This document shows, piece after piece, positions 31,060-38,408 of a DNA stretch of 39,452 bases (within the stretch, counting starts at the first letter, position 1; each line of letters begins with the position of its first letter). Origin of the DNA: an uncultured Isosphaeraceae bacterium (GTDB lineage Bacteria > Planctomycetota > Planctomycetia > Isosphaerales > Isosphaeraceae); contig CALLYK010000305.1 of the NCBI GenBank assembly GCA_937858365.1, forward strand, positions 1-39,452, in the 5' to 3' direction. Both the position numbers and the translations under genes were made by a program. Under the pieces are notes generated by a model. That model searched no databases. It was not told where the DNA came from and saw only the letters and a program-made list of their open reading frames with translations.

Positions 31060-31779
31060 ATGGTGTTCTGGCTGACGGCCCTTCTGGCCCTTGTGTCTCC
31101 GGCAGACGATCGGCCCCTCAAGGTCGTCATGCTCTCGGGCTCGGCCGAGTATGAGTCGGACGTCACGTTGACACGGCTGAAGGCCGAGATTGAGAAAGAC
31201 CATCCGGCCCAGGCGAAGGTCACACTCCTCAAGGCGGAAGGAGTGGACAAGCTGCCCGGCCTGGAAGCGCTCGACGATGCCGACGTCGCCCTCTTCTTCA
31301 CGAGGCGCCTGACCATTGAGGGAGAGGCCCTGGAACGCGTCAAGAGGTACGTCGCCTCAGGCCGTCCGATCGTGGGCGTGCGCACGGCCAGTCATGGGTT
31401 TCAGCGCTGGCTCGAATTCGACAAGGTCGTGCTGGGCGGCAACTATCAGAACCACTTCAAGAACGGCTTGAGGGTGGACGTGCGCGTTCCGATCGAGGCC
31501 AAGGCGCATCCGGTAGTCGCCGGTTTCCCCGCGACGTTCACGTCGCTAGGCAGCCTCTACAAGAACACTCCACTGACCGCAAGCGACGCGACCATCCTTC
31601 TCCGGGGTCAGTCGCCCGAGAGCGACGAGCCGGTCGCCTGGGTCCGCGATCACGACGGCCGGCGCGTCTTCTACACGTCGCTCGGCGCCCAAAGCGACTT
31701 CGACGAAGGCTGCTTCCGCCGGTTGCTGATCAACGCCCTCTTCTGGGCCGCGCGCAAGGACTCGCACGTATCGCGTTGA
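31060..31779 (+). CDS. ThuA-like domain protein
   Basis: About 239 residues. A short hydrophobic N-terminus (LTALLALVSPA) suggests a signal peptide, followed by a ThuA (trehalose-utilisation-like) domain with a glutamine-amidotransferase-like fold. Visible features are 'LKVVMLSGSAEYESD', 'DDADVALFFTRR', 'GRPIVGVRTASHGFQ', 'GGNYQNHF' and 'GRRVFYTSLGA'. The fold normally carries a nucleophile in the 'VGVRTASH' region, but none is obvious, so a binding role is possible. It lies 16 bases after the DUF1501 gene. GTG 31057 and ATG 31060 are adjacent; GGAGG lies eight bases before the ATG. Confidence 0.9.
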   Translation: MVFWLTALLALVSPADDRPLKVVMLSGSAEYESDVTLTRLKAEIEKDHPAQAKVTLLKAEGVDKLPGLEALDDADVALFFTRRLTIEGEALERVKRYVASGRPIVGVRTASHGFQRWLEFDKVVLGGNYQNHFKNGLRVDVRVPIEAKAHPVVAGFPATFTSLGSLYKNTPLTASDATILLRGQSPESDEPVAWVRDHDGRRVFYTSLGAQSDFDEGCFRRLLINALFWAARKDSHVSR

Positions 31780-31791
31780 GGGTCGGAGTGC

Positions 31792-32580
31792 TCAGCCGGC
31801 CAGTTCGAATTCCTTGGTGGCCAGGTCGTCGATCAAGGTCGCTGGGGCCTCGGTCTCGCCGCGTTCCGCCGCGGCGCGCAGGGTGAGCGTCGCCAGGCGG
31901 TCGAGGCCGCGCGGGGTGCCCTCCGACCAAGCGTGAAGACGGCCGATCGCTTCCGGGCCGAAGACCCTCGAGCGACAACCGGCCCGGGCGAGCTTTGAGT
32001 CCAAATAGTCCCGCGATTCCGAGTAAGACAACGGCGGCAAGCGCCATGAGTGGGACCAATCGCGGACCAATCGCGGTCCCTCGTCGCGCAGGCCGCGCAC
32101 GACAGTCACCCCCCCGGCTTGGCCGATCGTGTCGAATGGGCCCCACGCCTCCTCGGCGAGATGCTGGGCGTCGTCGATGAGGAAGACGAGGTGTTCTCCC
32201 AGGCCGCGGCGCACCTTCACGCCACGGGCCAGAGCGCGGAAGGGATCGGCCTGACCGTTCGTCCGGATTCCCAAACCTTCCGCCAGCGCGATGACCAGGG
32301 TGGGCAACTCGCTGGGGCATCGGGCGTGGAGGACGTGGACGGAAGGGCCCTTCAGGCGCGCGGAGGCCTCGCGGAGGATCGCGCTCTTGCCCATGCCGGC
32401 TTCTCCCCGGAGCGAGACGACCGGCTCACCGTCGCCGATCGCCGCGAGGAGGCGGCGCAGGGCCATCTCGCGCGACGCCAAGGCGATGAATTCCGAGGCC
32501 GCTTCCCGAAATGGGTTGCGCTCCAAACCCCAAAGACTCGGCCAATCACGGCTGATTGAGCTTTTGTTCATGTTCCACAC
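31792..32580 (-). CDS. ExeA/GspA-like AAA ATPase
   Basis: About 262 residues. The opening 'WPSLWGLERNPFREA' is characteristic of ExeA/GspA-type ATPases (xxWGLxxxPF). Walker A is GEAGMGKS (about 58-65), Walker B is VFLIDDAQHL, and an Arg-rich C-terminal lid part follows ('GTPRGLDRLATLTL'). ExeA-type proteins help assemble type II secretion or pilus machinery, and the same fold occurs in transposition ATPases; there is no exeB or transposase nearby. The GTG start at 32580 has AGGAGG ten bases upstream, whereas ATG 32571 would be too far from it. It is divergent from rsmE, with 82 bases between. Confidence 0.85.
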   Translation of the reverse strand: MWNMNKSSISRDWPSLWGLERNPFREAASEFIALASREMALRRLLAAIGDGEPVVSLRGEAGMGKSAILREASARLKGPSVHVLHARCPSELPTLVIALAEGLGIRTNGQADPFRALARGVKVRRGLGEHLVFLIDDAQHLAEEAWGPFDTIGQAGGVTVVRGLRDEGPRLVRDWSHSWRLPPLSYSESRDYLDSKLARAGCRSRVFGPEAIGRLHAWSEGTPRGLDRLATLTLRAAAERGETEAPATLIDDLATKEFELAG

Positions 32581-32662
32581 GCGGCGACTTCCTCCTGGAT
32601 GATAAGATCGGCTAAAATCCCCCTTTCGCTTCGATCCTTGTCCTGGGACCACAAGGCGAGCG

Positions 32663-33400
32663 GTGATCGAGCGCTTTTACGCCCCCGATCTTCCTTTGGA
32701 AGGCCCCGTTCGACTCGAAGGGGACGAGGCCCACCATCTCGTCCACGTGCGTCGGGTTCGCGACGGGTCGATCGTGGAACTCTTCGATGGTCGCGGCAGA
32801 GCGCGACGGGCCGTCGTTCGGTCCGTCGGCCGTCACGATGTCGGTCTTGAAGTGGAATCGAAGGAAGGAACGATCACGCCGCCTGGTCCAAAGCTCACCC
32901 TGGCCACGGCCGTGCCCAAGGGGGACCGCTTCGATTGGCTCGTGGAAAAGGCCACCGAGGTGGGCGTCGCGCGTTTGATCGTCCTCAAAACGGCCCGCTC
33001 GGTGGTGGACCCACGCTCGACCAAGCTCGACCGGCTGCGCAGGGTGGTCATTGAGGCGTGCAAGCAATCGGGCCGCAACACGCTCATGCAACTCGAAGGG
33101 CCCGTCGCCTGGGACGATTTCCTCCAAGCACATTCCCCAAGCGACCCGATGGACCGTTTCTTGGCCGACCCGGAAACGTGTCGCGACGAAAGCCCGGCCG
33201 ATCATCAGAGGGCCCTTGAACTCGTTTTGGCGATCGGGCCGGAAGGGGGCTTCGACCCGGCCGAAAAGGCGAGCGCGCTCGGGGCCGGCTGGCGGAGGCT
33301 TCATTTGGGTCGGCATGTCCTGCGTGTCGAGACGGCCGGCGTGGTCGGCTCGGCCCTCCTTCTCAACACACGGCGAGACACGGAACGAGGTCTTTGGTGA
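32663..33400 (+). CDS. rsmE: 16S rRNA (uracil1498-N3)-methyltransferase RsmE
   Basis: A 245-residue SPOUT methyltransferase that methylates U1498 of 16S rRNA. The N-terminal PUA-like domain is seen at 'GDEAHHLVHVRRVRDG'. The family motifs are 'KGDRFDWLVEKATEVGV', 'EACKQSGRN' and the knot 'LAIGPEGGF', ending 'LGRHVLRVETAGVVGSALL'. All look intact and the length is normal. GTG start with AAGG just upstream. The stop codon overlaps the next gene's GTG (GTGA). Confidence 0.96.
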   Translation: MIERFYAPDLPLEGPVRLEGDEAHHLVHVRRVRDGSIVELFDGRGRARRAVVRSVGRHDVGLEVESKEGTITPPGPKLTLATAVPKGDRFDWLVEKATEVGVARLIVLKTARSVVDPRSTKLDRLRRVVIEACKQSGRNTLMQLEGPVAWDDFLQAHSPSDPMDRFLADPETCRDESPADHQRALELVLAIGPEGGFDPAEKASALGAGWRRLHLGRHVLRVETAGVVGSALLLNTRRDTERGLW

Positions 33401-33834
33401 ACACGATGGCCGGCATGGTGGGATTGGGGCTGATCGCTGGGGTGATCGGCGGGATGTTTGGGATCGGCGGCGGCCTCATCATGGTCCCGGCCCTGGTCCT
33501 GATGTTCGGTTTCGACACCAAGATGGCAACGGGGACCTCGCTCCTCGCCCAACTCTTGCCCGTTGGGCTTTTGGGGGTCCGCGAGTACTGGAGGCGCGGC
33601 GAGGTCGCGATCGGTCCGGGCCTTTGGATCGCGCTCGGTTTGCTGGGCGGCGTCTTGCTCGGTTCGATGCTGACCGGCCTGATGAACCCGGCGACGATGA
33701 AGCGGTCGTATGGGGCCTTCCTGGTGCTCGTGGGCGTTTATTTCCTCATGGCCCCCGCGGGTGTGCGCGCCAAGCCGAAGCCCGTCCCCGAAGTGGCCGC
33801 GCCGGCGTCCCCATCGGGCGCGGACCTTAAGTGA
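33397..33834 (+). CDS. Half-length TauE/SafE-type membrane protein
   Basis: A 145-residue membrane protein with about four hydrophobic segments. The family motif 'GVIGGMFGIGGGLIMVPAL' lies near the start, followed by 'ATGTSLLAQLLPVGLLG', 'LGGVLLGSMLTGLM' and a final segment, then a Pro/Ala-rich tail. TauE/SafE sulfite/anion exporters usually have two such halves (about 250 residues), so this is one half and would need to dimerise. Similar short forms are known. GTG 33397 overlaps the rsmE stop (GTGA) with GAGG six bases upstream, so translation is coupled. It overlaps the convergent permease gene by 8 bases. Confidence 0.85.
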   Translation: MNTMAGMVGLGLIAGVIGGMFGIGGGLIMVPALVLMFGFDTKMATGTSLLAQLLPVGLLGVREYWRRGEVAIGPGLWIALGLLGGVLLGSMLTGLMNPATMKRSYGAFLVLVGVYFLMAPAGVRAKPKPVPEVAAPASPSGADLK

Positions 33835-35602
33835 TCTCCATCTCCACGAGTTCGCTCTTCATGAGTATCTTCGGAGCGGCGGGGTAGTGGACCCAGCGCG
33901 GTTCGTTCGCCCCCGTCAACCGGCCGAGCCGATGGTCAAACTCCGCGTAGGTGACGAGAAAGAGCACGATGGCGATGGCCGTGTGGACGAAGACCCAGAA
34001 CGTCGCCGACAGCAAAGTCTCGAATTCCCAGGTCCCACTGGAATAACGTTCGATGCACTCGGTCAGGGCCCCCGCGTTGTAAAGCGGGCTGTACGGGCCG
34101 AGCAAACGCGGCCAGTCGCCCCCACCTCGAGGAAATAGCAAAACCAGGATGAAAAACCAGCCGATCGCCACGAAGATGTAGGCACCCACAGTTAGACCGA
34201 TCGCCCGTCCCAAACGCGGTGTCAGGGTCGCCATGAGGAGGCCGAAACTGACGACCCCCGCCCCTTGCGCCAGGACCGACGCGAATACCAGAAAGGCCCC
34301 ATACCACTTGCCCGACGTCAGCGCGACACCGACCGCGACGAAACCCGGCAAGACCGCGAGGGTCACGGCGCGGCGGTAGGCGCCAAGCCACTTGCCCGCC
34401 ACGATCGAGAGCGTTGTTAGGGGCGTCGTCATCAAGACGTCAAGACTGCCCCGAACTCGCTCCTCCACCAGCGAGGTCGAGGCCGTGACGCTTAGGAGGA
34501 GCAATCCCACACCCACCTGAATCACGTTGATCACGGCCGGCATCTCGCGCCAGCCGGAACTGTCGACCAACCGATGGAAGACGACCAGCCCTGAGAAAAA
34601 GCAAGCGGCCAGACCGTAGGTCCACCAGATCACGAGCGACCACCGTGAAGGCCGGCTCCGCGTCCATTCCCGCCAGAGGACCGGGTTCCAATCCAGCCTT
34701 GGCGCCGGCATGAGATGCCTCAGTTCCCTGATGAACCCCAGGCGAGGCGCGCGTGCCTTGCGTTCCGCCTTCCCCTCACTCCGGACCGAGGACCACCGCA
34801 CCGTGAAGGTGGCCAGGACGACCAGCGCGGCCGAGATCACCAGCACGGCGACGAAGAAGATGACTTGGTCCGCGAAGTCCGGGGTCCCAATCGGGATGTT
34901 CGAGCTTGGGCCGAGTAAGATCCAGACCGGGTTCGCCTTGGCGAACCAAGAGGTCATCACGGAGCGCGCCGCGAATACGCCGAAGAAGGTCTGGTACGCC
35001 CAAATCCCGATCGGCAAGGCGAGCAGCCACCCGAGCCAGATCAGATAGACGGCCATGACCACCTCATGGGCCTTGCCCGCCCAGACCGACAAGAGCAAGG
35101 CCAGCGAACAGCCAAGGACGGTCACGCCCAAACTGATGAGGAAGGTGCCGGTCAACTGGACCGGGTCGATGCCTCCCATCAGGGTCAAGAGGGCCATCAC
35201 GGGCAGACCGCAGAAGATGAGGCCGATCATTGGCGCGAGCCGCGAGGCCAACTTGCCCAGGACGATCTCCGAATCAGTCAGGTCGGTCATCAGCAGGTGC
35301 ATGAGCGTGCCACGGGCCCGATCAAGGCATATCGCGCCGGCGGTCGCCCCGGGGGCCGTCACCATCACGATCGCGAGTTGTACGCAGGCGAAAGTGTAAA
35401 ATAGGGTCTGGCCCATCTCCGCCATCACCCGATTGATGGGCCGATAACGCACCGAATCCGCAGCCGAGTTCCAGGCCAGCCACAACGCGATCAGGATGAC
35501 CGCCAAGAAGCCTGAACGCAGGGCGTAAACCTGCGGGCGTCGCGATGTGAGGAGCCACTCGAACGCGAAGACGGGCCCCAGCCCCCAACCGCGTGCCTTC
35601 AT
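33827..35602 (-). CDS. ABC-2 type permease, fused-dimer form (second copy)
   Basis: A 591-residue integral membrane protein with about 12 hydrophobic segments. Two related halves are visible: 'CLDRARGTLMHLLMTDLTDS' near residue 100 and 'SLVEERVRGSLDVLMTTPLT' near 385, each preceding 'GKLASRLAP' or 'GKWLGAYRR'. These are the coupling-region motifs of ABC-2 permeases, so one chain probably supplies both halves of a transporter. The N-terminus 'GLGPVFAFEWLLTSRR' is shared with the upstream gene, its paralogue. ATG 35602 is separated from the upstream stop codon by one base. No ABC ATPase gene is in the window. Confidence 0.88.
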   Translation of the reverse strand: MKARGWGLGPVFAFEWLLTSRRPQVYALRSGFLAVILIALWLAWNSAADSVRYRPINRVMAEMGQTLFYTFACVQLAIVMVTAPGATAGAICLDRARGTLMHLLMTDLTDSEIVLGKLASRLAPMIGLIFCGLPVMALLTLMGGIDPVQLTGTFLISLGVTVLGCSLALLLSVWAGKAHEVVMAVYLIWLGWLLALPIGIWAYQTFFGVFAARSVMTSWFAKANPVWILLGPSSNIPIGTPDFADQVIFFVAVLVISAALVVLATFTVRWSSVRSEGKAERKARAPRLGFIRELRHLMPAPRLDWNPVLWREWTRSRPSRWSLVIWWTYGLAACFFSGLVVFHRLVDSSGWREMPAVINVIQVGVGLLLLSVTASTSLVEERVRGSLDVLMTTPLTTLSIVAGKWLGAYRRAVTLAVLPGFVAVGVALTSGKWYGAFLVFASVLAQGAGVVSFGLLMATLTPRLGRAIGLTVGAYIFVAIGWFFILVLLFPRGGGDWPRLLGPYSPLYNAGALTECIERYSSGTWEFETLLSATFWVFVHTAIAIVLFLVTYAEFDHRLGRLTGANEPRWVHYPAAPKILMKSELVEMEIT

Positions 35603-35603
35603 C

Positions 35604-37385
35604 TCAGGTCGTCTCCATTTGGGCGAGTTGGGCCAGTGCCGGTTCCTGGTCGATCTCGTGGTCGAGGAAGACCTTCGCCGCTGGCAAGACCGTGGAACGA
35701 CGCCCGTGGAGAGGGCCTTCCACACGTCCTAGACACCGGTTAAACGTGAGAAGGGTCGCGATGATCAAAAGGGCTGAGACGACCGAATACGCAATCGCCC
35801 AGAACCAGGCGCCGAAGAGTATCGGGCCATCCAGGCTGATCGTCCGGCCTTCCGTGAGCCAGAAGGTGATGTTCCCCGCCCCGAAAAAGGGACTGGCCAT
35901 GCCCAACCATTCAAATGTCTGGTGATGGAAAAGAAGCAACATCAGGAAGAGCCAGCCGACGGTCATCATGACGTGGGCCGACACGGTGAGGGCGACCGCT
36001 CGCCCGAGCTTGGGGACCCAGGTCGCCAGGGCGACGCCCAAACTGACGATCGCCGTGCCCTGCGCCAAGACCAGGACGGCCTGTCCCCAGAGACCCAACC
36101 AGAAGAGAACGGCGCCGGTGGCGCCCCTCGACGTGGCGATGACGGACGGGAAGACGGCGATCGTCGGCAAGAGCGCCATCAAGGGGACCATGCGGGCCGC
36201 GCCCAGCAGCTTTCCCACGACGATCCGGCGTGTGCTCAAGGGTGTCGTGAGGAGCACGTCGAGACTGCCGCGCGTGCGTTCCTCGGCCAAGGAGGTCGCC
36301 GCGGAGACACTCAGCATGAGGAGTCCCACCGAGACCTGAAGGCCGTTCACCCAGGCCGCGACGCCTCCTGGACTGATCATCGCCAGCACCGTGAAGACGG
36401 CGGCCCCCACGAGATAGATCGCCCAAAGGAACGCCGTCCAGCGCGACGGCCGGTTCCTGTGCCACTCGCGCCAAAGGACCGGGTCCCAGTCGAGGCTCGG
36501 ACCGGGCAAGCGACTTAACGGCGATCCCAGACGACGACGCATCCACAACGGCCACCGGGTCCGTCTTTCCCCGCGGCTGAAATCGCGGAGGGCCACCGGC
36601 CGCATCCTCCAAACGCAAAGTGCGGCCAGCGCGCCCGAGAGGGCGAGCGTGACAAACAGGAAAGCGACATCATCCGCAAGGCTCACGGAGCCTGGCCGGC
36701 TGTAGGGTCCGTACGCGAGTCGATAGGGGTCGCACGCTTCGAGCTGGTCCAGGGGCCAAGAGGCCCAGCCCGGCACGTAGGCCCGCGCTTGATGGGCCAT
36801 CGGTGAGGCGAGCAACCAGACCATCCAAACCGAGTAAGTCGCCAGCAGGACTTCATGGGTCTTCTTGCCCCAAACCGAGAACGCGAAGGCCAAGGCGCAA
36901 CCCAGGAACGCCAGGCCGAGCGTGATCAAGAAGGCGCCCGTCAGCGCGATCGGGTCGATGCCCCCCAACAAGGTCCCCACGGCCATCACCGGCAAGGTGC
37001 AGCCGACAAGCATCAACGTCGGCGCCAGGCGCGCCGCGAGTTTCCCCAAGACGATCTCGGTGTCGGAAAGGTCGGTCATCAAGACGTGCTGAAGCGTGCC
37101 TCGCGCCTTGTCCAGGCAGATCGCGCCGGCGGTCGCCGCGGGGGCCGCGAGCATGATAAGGGCCAACTGGACCCCGACGATCCCCATGAAGAGGGCCTCG
37201 CCGGCCGCCGCCTGGGCCTTGAGTGTCGGCCCCGTCATCCGGTGCGAGCGGGCCTGGTAAACCACTCCCATCGCGATGAGCAAACCCAACACGAAGAGCG
37301 AGCGCAAGGCGTAATTCCGCCAGCGCCGGCTCGAAATCAGCCACTCGAACGCGAAGACGGGGCCAAGTCCGATTCGTGCCGCCAT
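35604..37385 (-). CDS. ABC-2 type permease, fused-dimer form (first copy)
   Basis: A 593-residue paralogue of the following gene. Matching motifs are 'GLGPVFAFEWLISSRR', 'CLDKARGTLQHVLMTDLSDT' near 100 and 'SLAEERTRGSLDVLLTTPLS' near 378, plus 'LDWDPVLWREW' in the middle. It has about 12 membrane segments and likely exports or assembles an unknown envelope component together with an ATPase encoded elsewhere. ATG 37385 has GGAGG six bases upstream, which clearly fixes the start. The preceding 229 bases hold a GC-rich inverted repeat and an AT-rich island rather than the ATPase that often accompanies such permeases. Confidence 0.88.
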   Translation of the reverse strand: MAARIGLGPVFAFEWLISSRRWRNYALRSLFVLGLLIAMGVVYQARSHRMTGPTLKAQAAAGEALFMGIVGVQLALIMLAAPAATAGAICLDKARGTLQHVLMTDLSDTEIVLGKLAARLAPTLMLVGCTLPVMAVGTLLGGIDPIALTGAFLITLGLAFLGCALAFAFSVWGKKTHEVLLATYSVWMVWLLASPMAHQARAYVPGWASWPLDQLEACDPYRLAYGPYSRPGSVSLADDVAFLFVTLALSGALAALCVWRMRPVALRDFSRGERRTRWPLWMRRRLGSPLSRLPGPSLDWDPVLWREWHRNRPSRWTAFLWAIYLVGAAVFTVLAMISPGGVAAWVNGLQVSVGLLMLSVSAATSLAEERTRGSLDVLLTTPLSTRRIVVGKLLGAARMVPLMALLPTIAVFPSVIATSRGATGAVLFWLGLWGQAVLVLAQGTAIVSLGVALATWVPKLGRAVALTVSAHVMMTVGWLFLMLLLFHHQTFEWLGMASPFFGAGNITFWLTEGRTISLDGPILFGAWFWAIAYSVVSALLIIATLLTFNRCLGRVEGPLHGRRSTVLPAAKVFLDHEIDQEPALAQLAQMETT

Positions 37386-37442
37386 GTCGCGCCTCCGAAC
37401 CAACGTCTCCGAAGGAAATCGGACATATCCTAGCCTAGGGAA

Positions 37443-37490
37443 GGGGCCCTGGCGAGGGGTCGCCGGTCGGCACCGGAGGACCCGGGCCCC
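37443..37490. repeat. GC-rich inverted repeat upstream of the permease operon
   Basis: GGGGCCC (37443-37449) and GGGCCCC (37484-37490) are inverted repeats flanking an inner CCGG...CCGG pair. The structure sits between the AT-rich island and the permease start codon. No T run follows on either strand, so it is not assigned as a terminator; an attenuator-like or regulator-binding role is possible. Confidence 0.4.
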
Positions 37491-37496
37491 ACGGAT

Positions 37497-37613
37497 GAGA
37501 ATCAAGACAAAATCAATTGATACAAATATATCTTTAATCATTATAAATTCATTAACTAATTATATTACATTTAATAGACAAATCTATCGAATAATCACGC
37601 GTTTTCGATTCTG
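37497..37613. other. AT-rich island
   Basis: About 78% A+T over 117 bases in an otherwise GC-rich window, made of runs such as AAATTCATTAACTAAT. It lies immediately past the stop codon of the RloB gene (37615) and before the permease operon. No gene is supported in it. It could be an unusually AT-rich regulatory stretch, the border of a horizontally acquired defence cassette, or an insertion scar. Confidence 0.7.
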
Positions 37614-37614
37614 A

Positions 37615-38346
37615 TCAAGTCGGCTTAGGACGCCTCGCCTTCCTCGGCCCGGTCTTCGGCGTTGGACATAGTTTTCGATACTCCGCGATCGTGGTCTCCG
37701 CGACTTCCAGGAGCCTCTCAACGAGTTCGTGGACGGTCGTGCCGGGGTTGCGGTCGATCGGCCTGGGCGTGTCTTGCCACTGCGACCTTTGGACGTGCTT
37801 CGCGTTTTCGATCGCGATCGGGACGTTCGGGGCGAGTTTCTCGAAGCAGTCTTCGCTCTTGTTGTAGTGCGGCAGGTACTTGGTCAGGAAAGGCCGGAGC
37901 GCGGCGTATCCTGGAAAACTCCGGCCGATTCGCTCGAAGTGCAAGAGCAACCAGTACTCGAAGCAGGGATTGGACCAGGCGAGACGGAACCCCAGAGCGG
38001 TCGCGCGCGAGGACCCCTGTTCCCAGGATGTACGATCGCCGGGACCCTCCGTGTCGACCACGCACCAGACCTCGTCGAACGGGGTGAGACCCACGCTCGG
38101 ACCCGCCGCTTCCTCGCGCTCCTCCTTCAGCGTTTTCGCCGCGTCCACCACGCCCAGGACCTCGGCGCCCTGCCCGACGATGCGGACCTCAACGGTATGG
38201 AGACGAATGCTCCTGCACAGCGCCTTCAGGTATTGCGGCTCCGTTTTCCGCCCTTCGCAGACGACCAGGATGCACGCTCGCGGCGAGCGCGTCGCCTTCC
38301 CTCGTCCTAACTCCGCCTCGTTTCTTAAGCGCGATCGTCCACCCAT
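37615..38346 (-). CDS. rloB: RloB-like TOPRIM-type protein (defence)
   Basis: A 243-residue protein of the RloB family. Diagnostic motifs are 'ILVVCEGRKTEPQYLKAL' (26-43, catalytic-type Glu31), 'VWCVVDTEG' (93-101, Asp98/Glu100 in place of the usual DxD) and 'LAWSNPCFEYWLLLHFE' (122-138). The C-terminus is basic. RloB domains are TOPRIM-like and probably act as nucleases with an RloA AAA ATPase, forming abortive-infection-type phage defence (AbiL-like). The partner gene lies directly upstream, with its stop codon 62 bases before this start. Relative to relatives, the second acidic motif (DTE) is slightly unusual. Leftward strand, last gene of the pair. Confidence 0.88.
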   Translation of the reverse strand: MGGRSRLRNEAELGRGKATRSPRACILVVCEGRKTEPQYLKALCRSIRLHTVEVRIVGQGAEVLGVVDAAKTLKEEREEAAGPSVGLTPFDEVWCVVDTEGPGDRTSWEQGSSRATALGFRLAWSNPCFEYWLLLHFERIGRSFPGYAALRPFLTKYLPHYNKSEDCFEKLAPNVPIAIENAKHVQRSQWQDTPRPIDRNPGTTVHELVERLLEVAETTIAEYRKLCPTPKTGPRKARRPKPT

Positions 38347-38408
38347 GAAACATGGCCCAAAAGAGATCGCCGGTCTTGGTCAAGCGAATCGCGCGGCGGC
38401 GCGCGGGC

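Noticed and set aside
31792-32580. ExeA-like ATPase considered as a transposition ATPase (IstB/TniB-like)
   Set aside because: No transposase, terminal inverted repeats or target duplication was seen around it.
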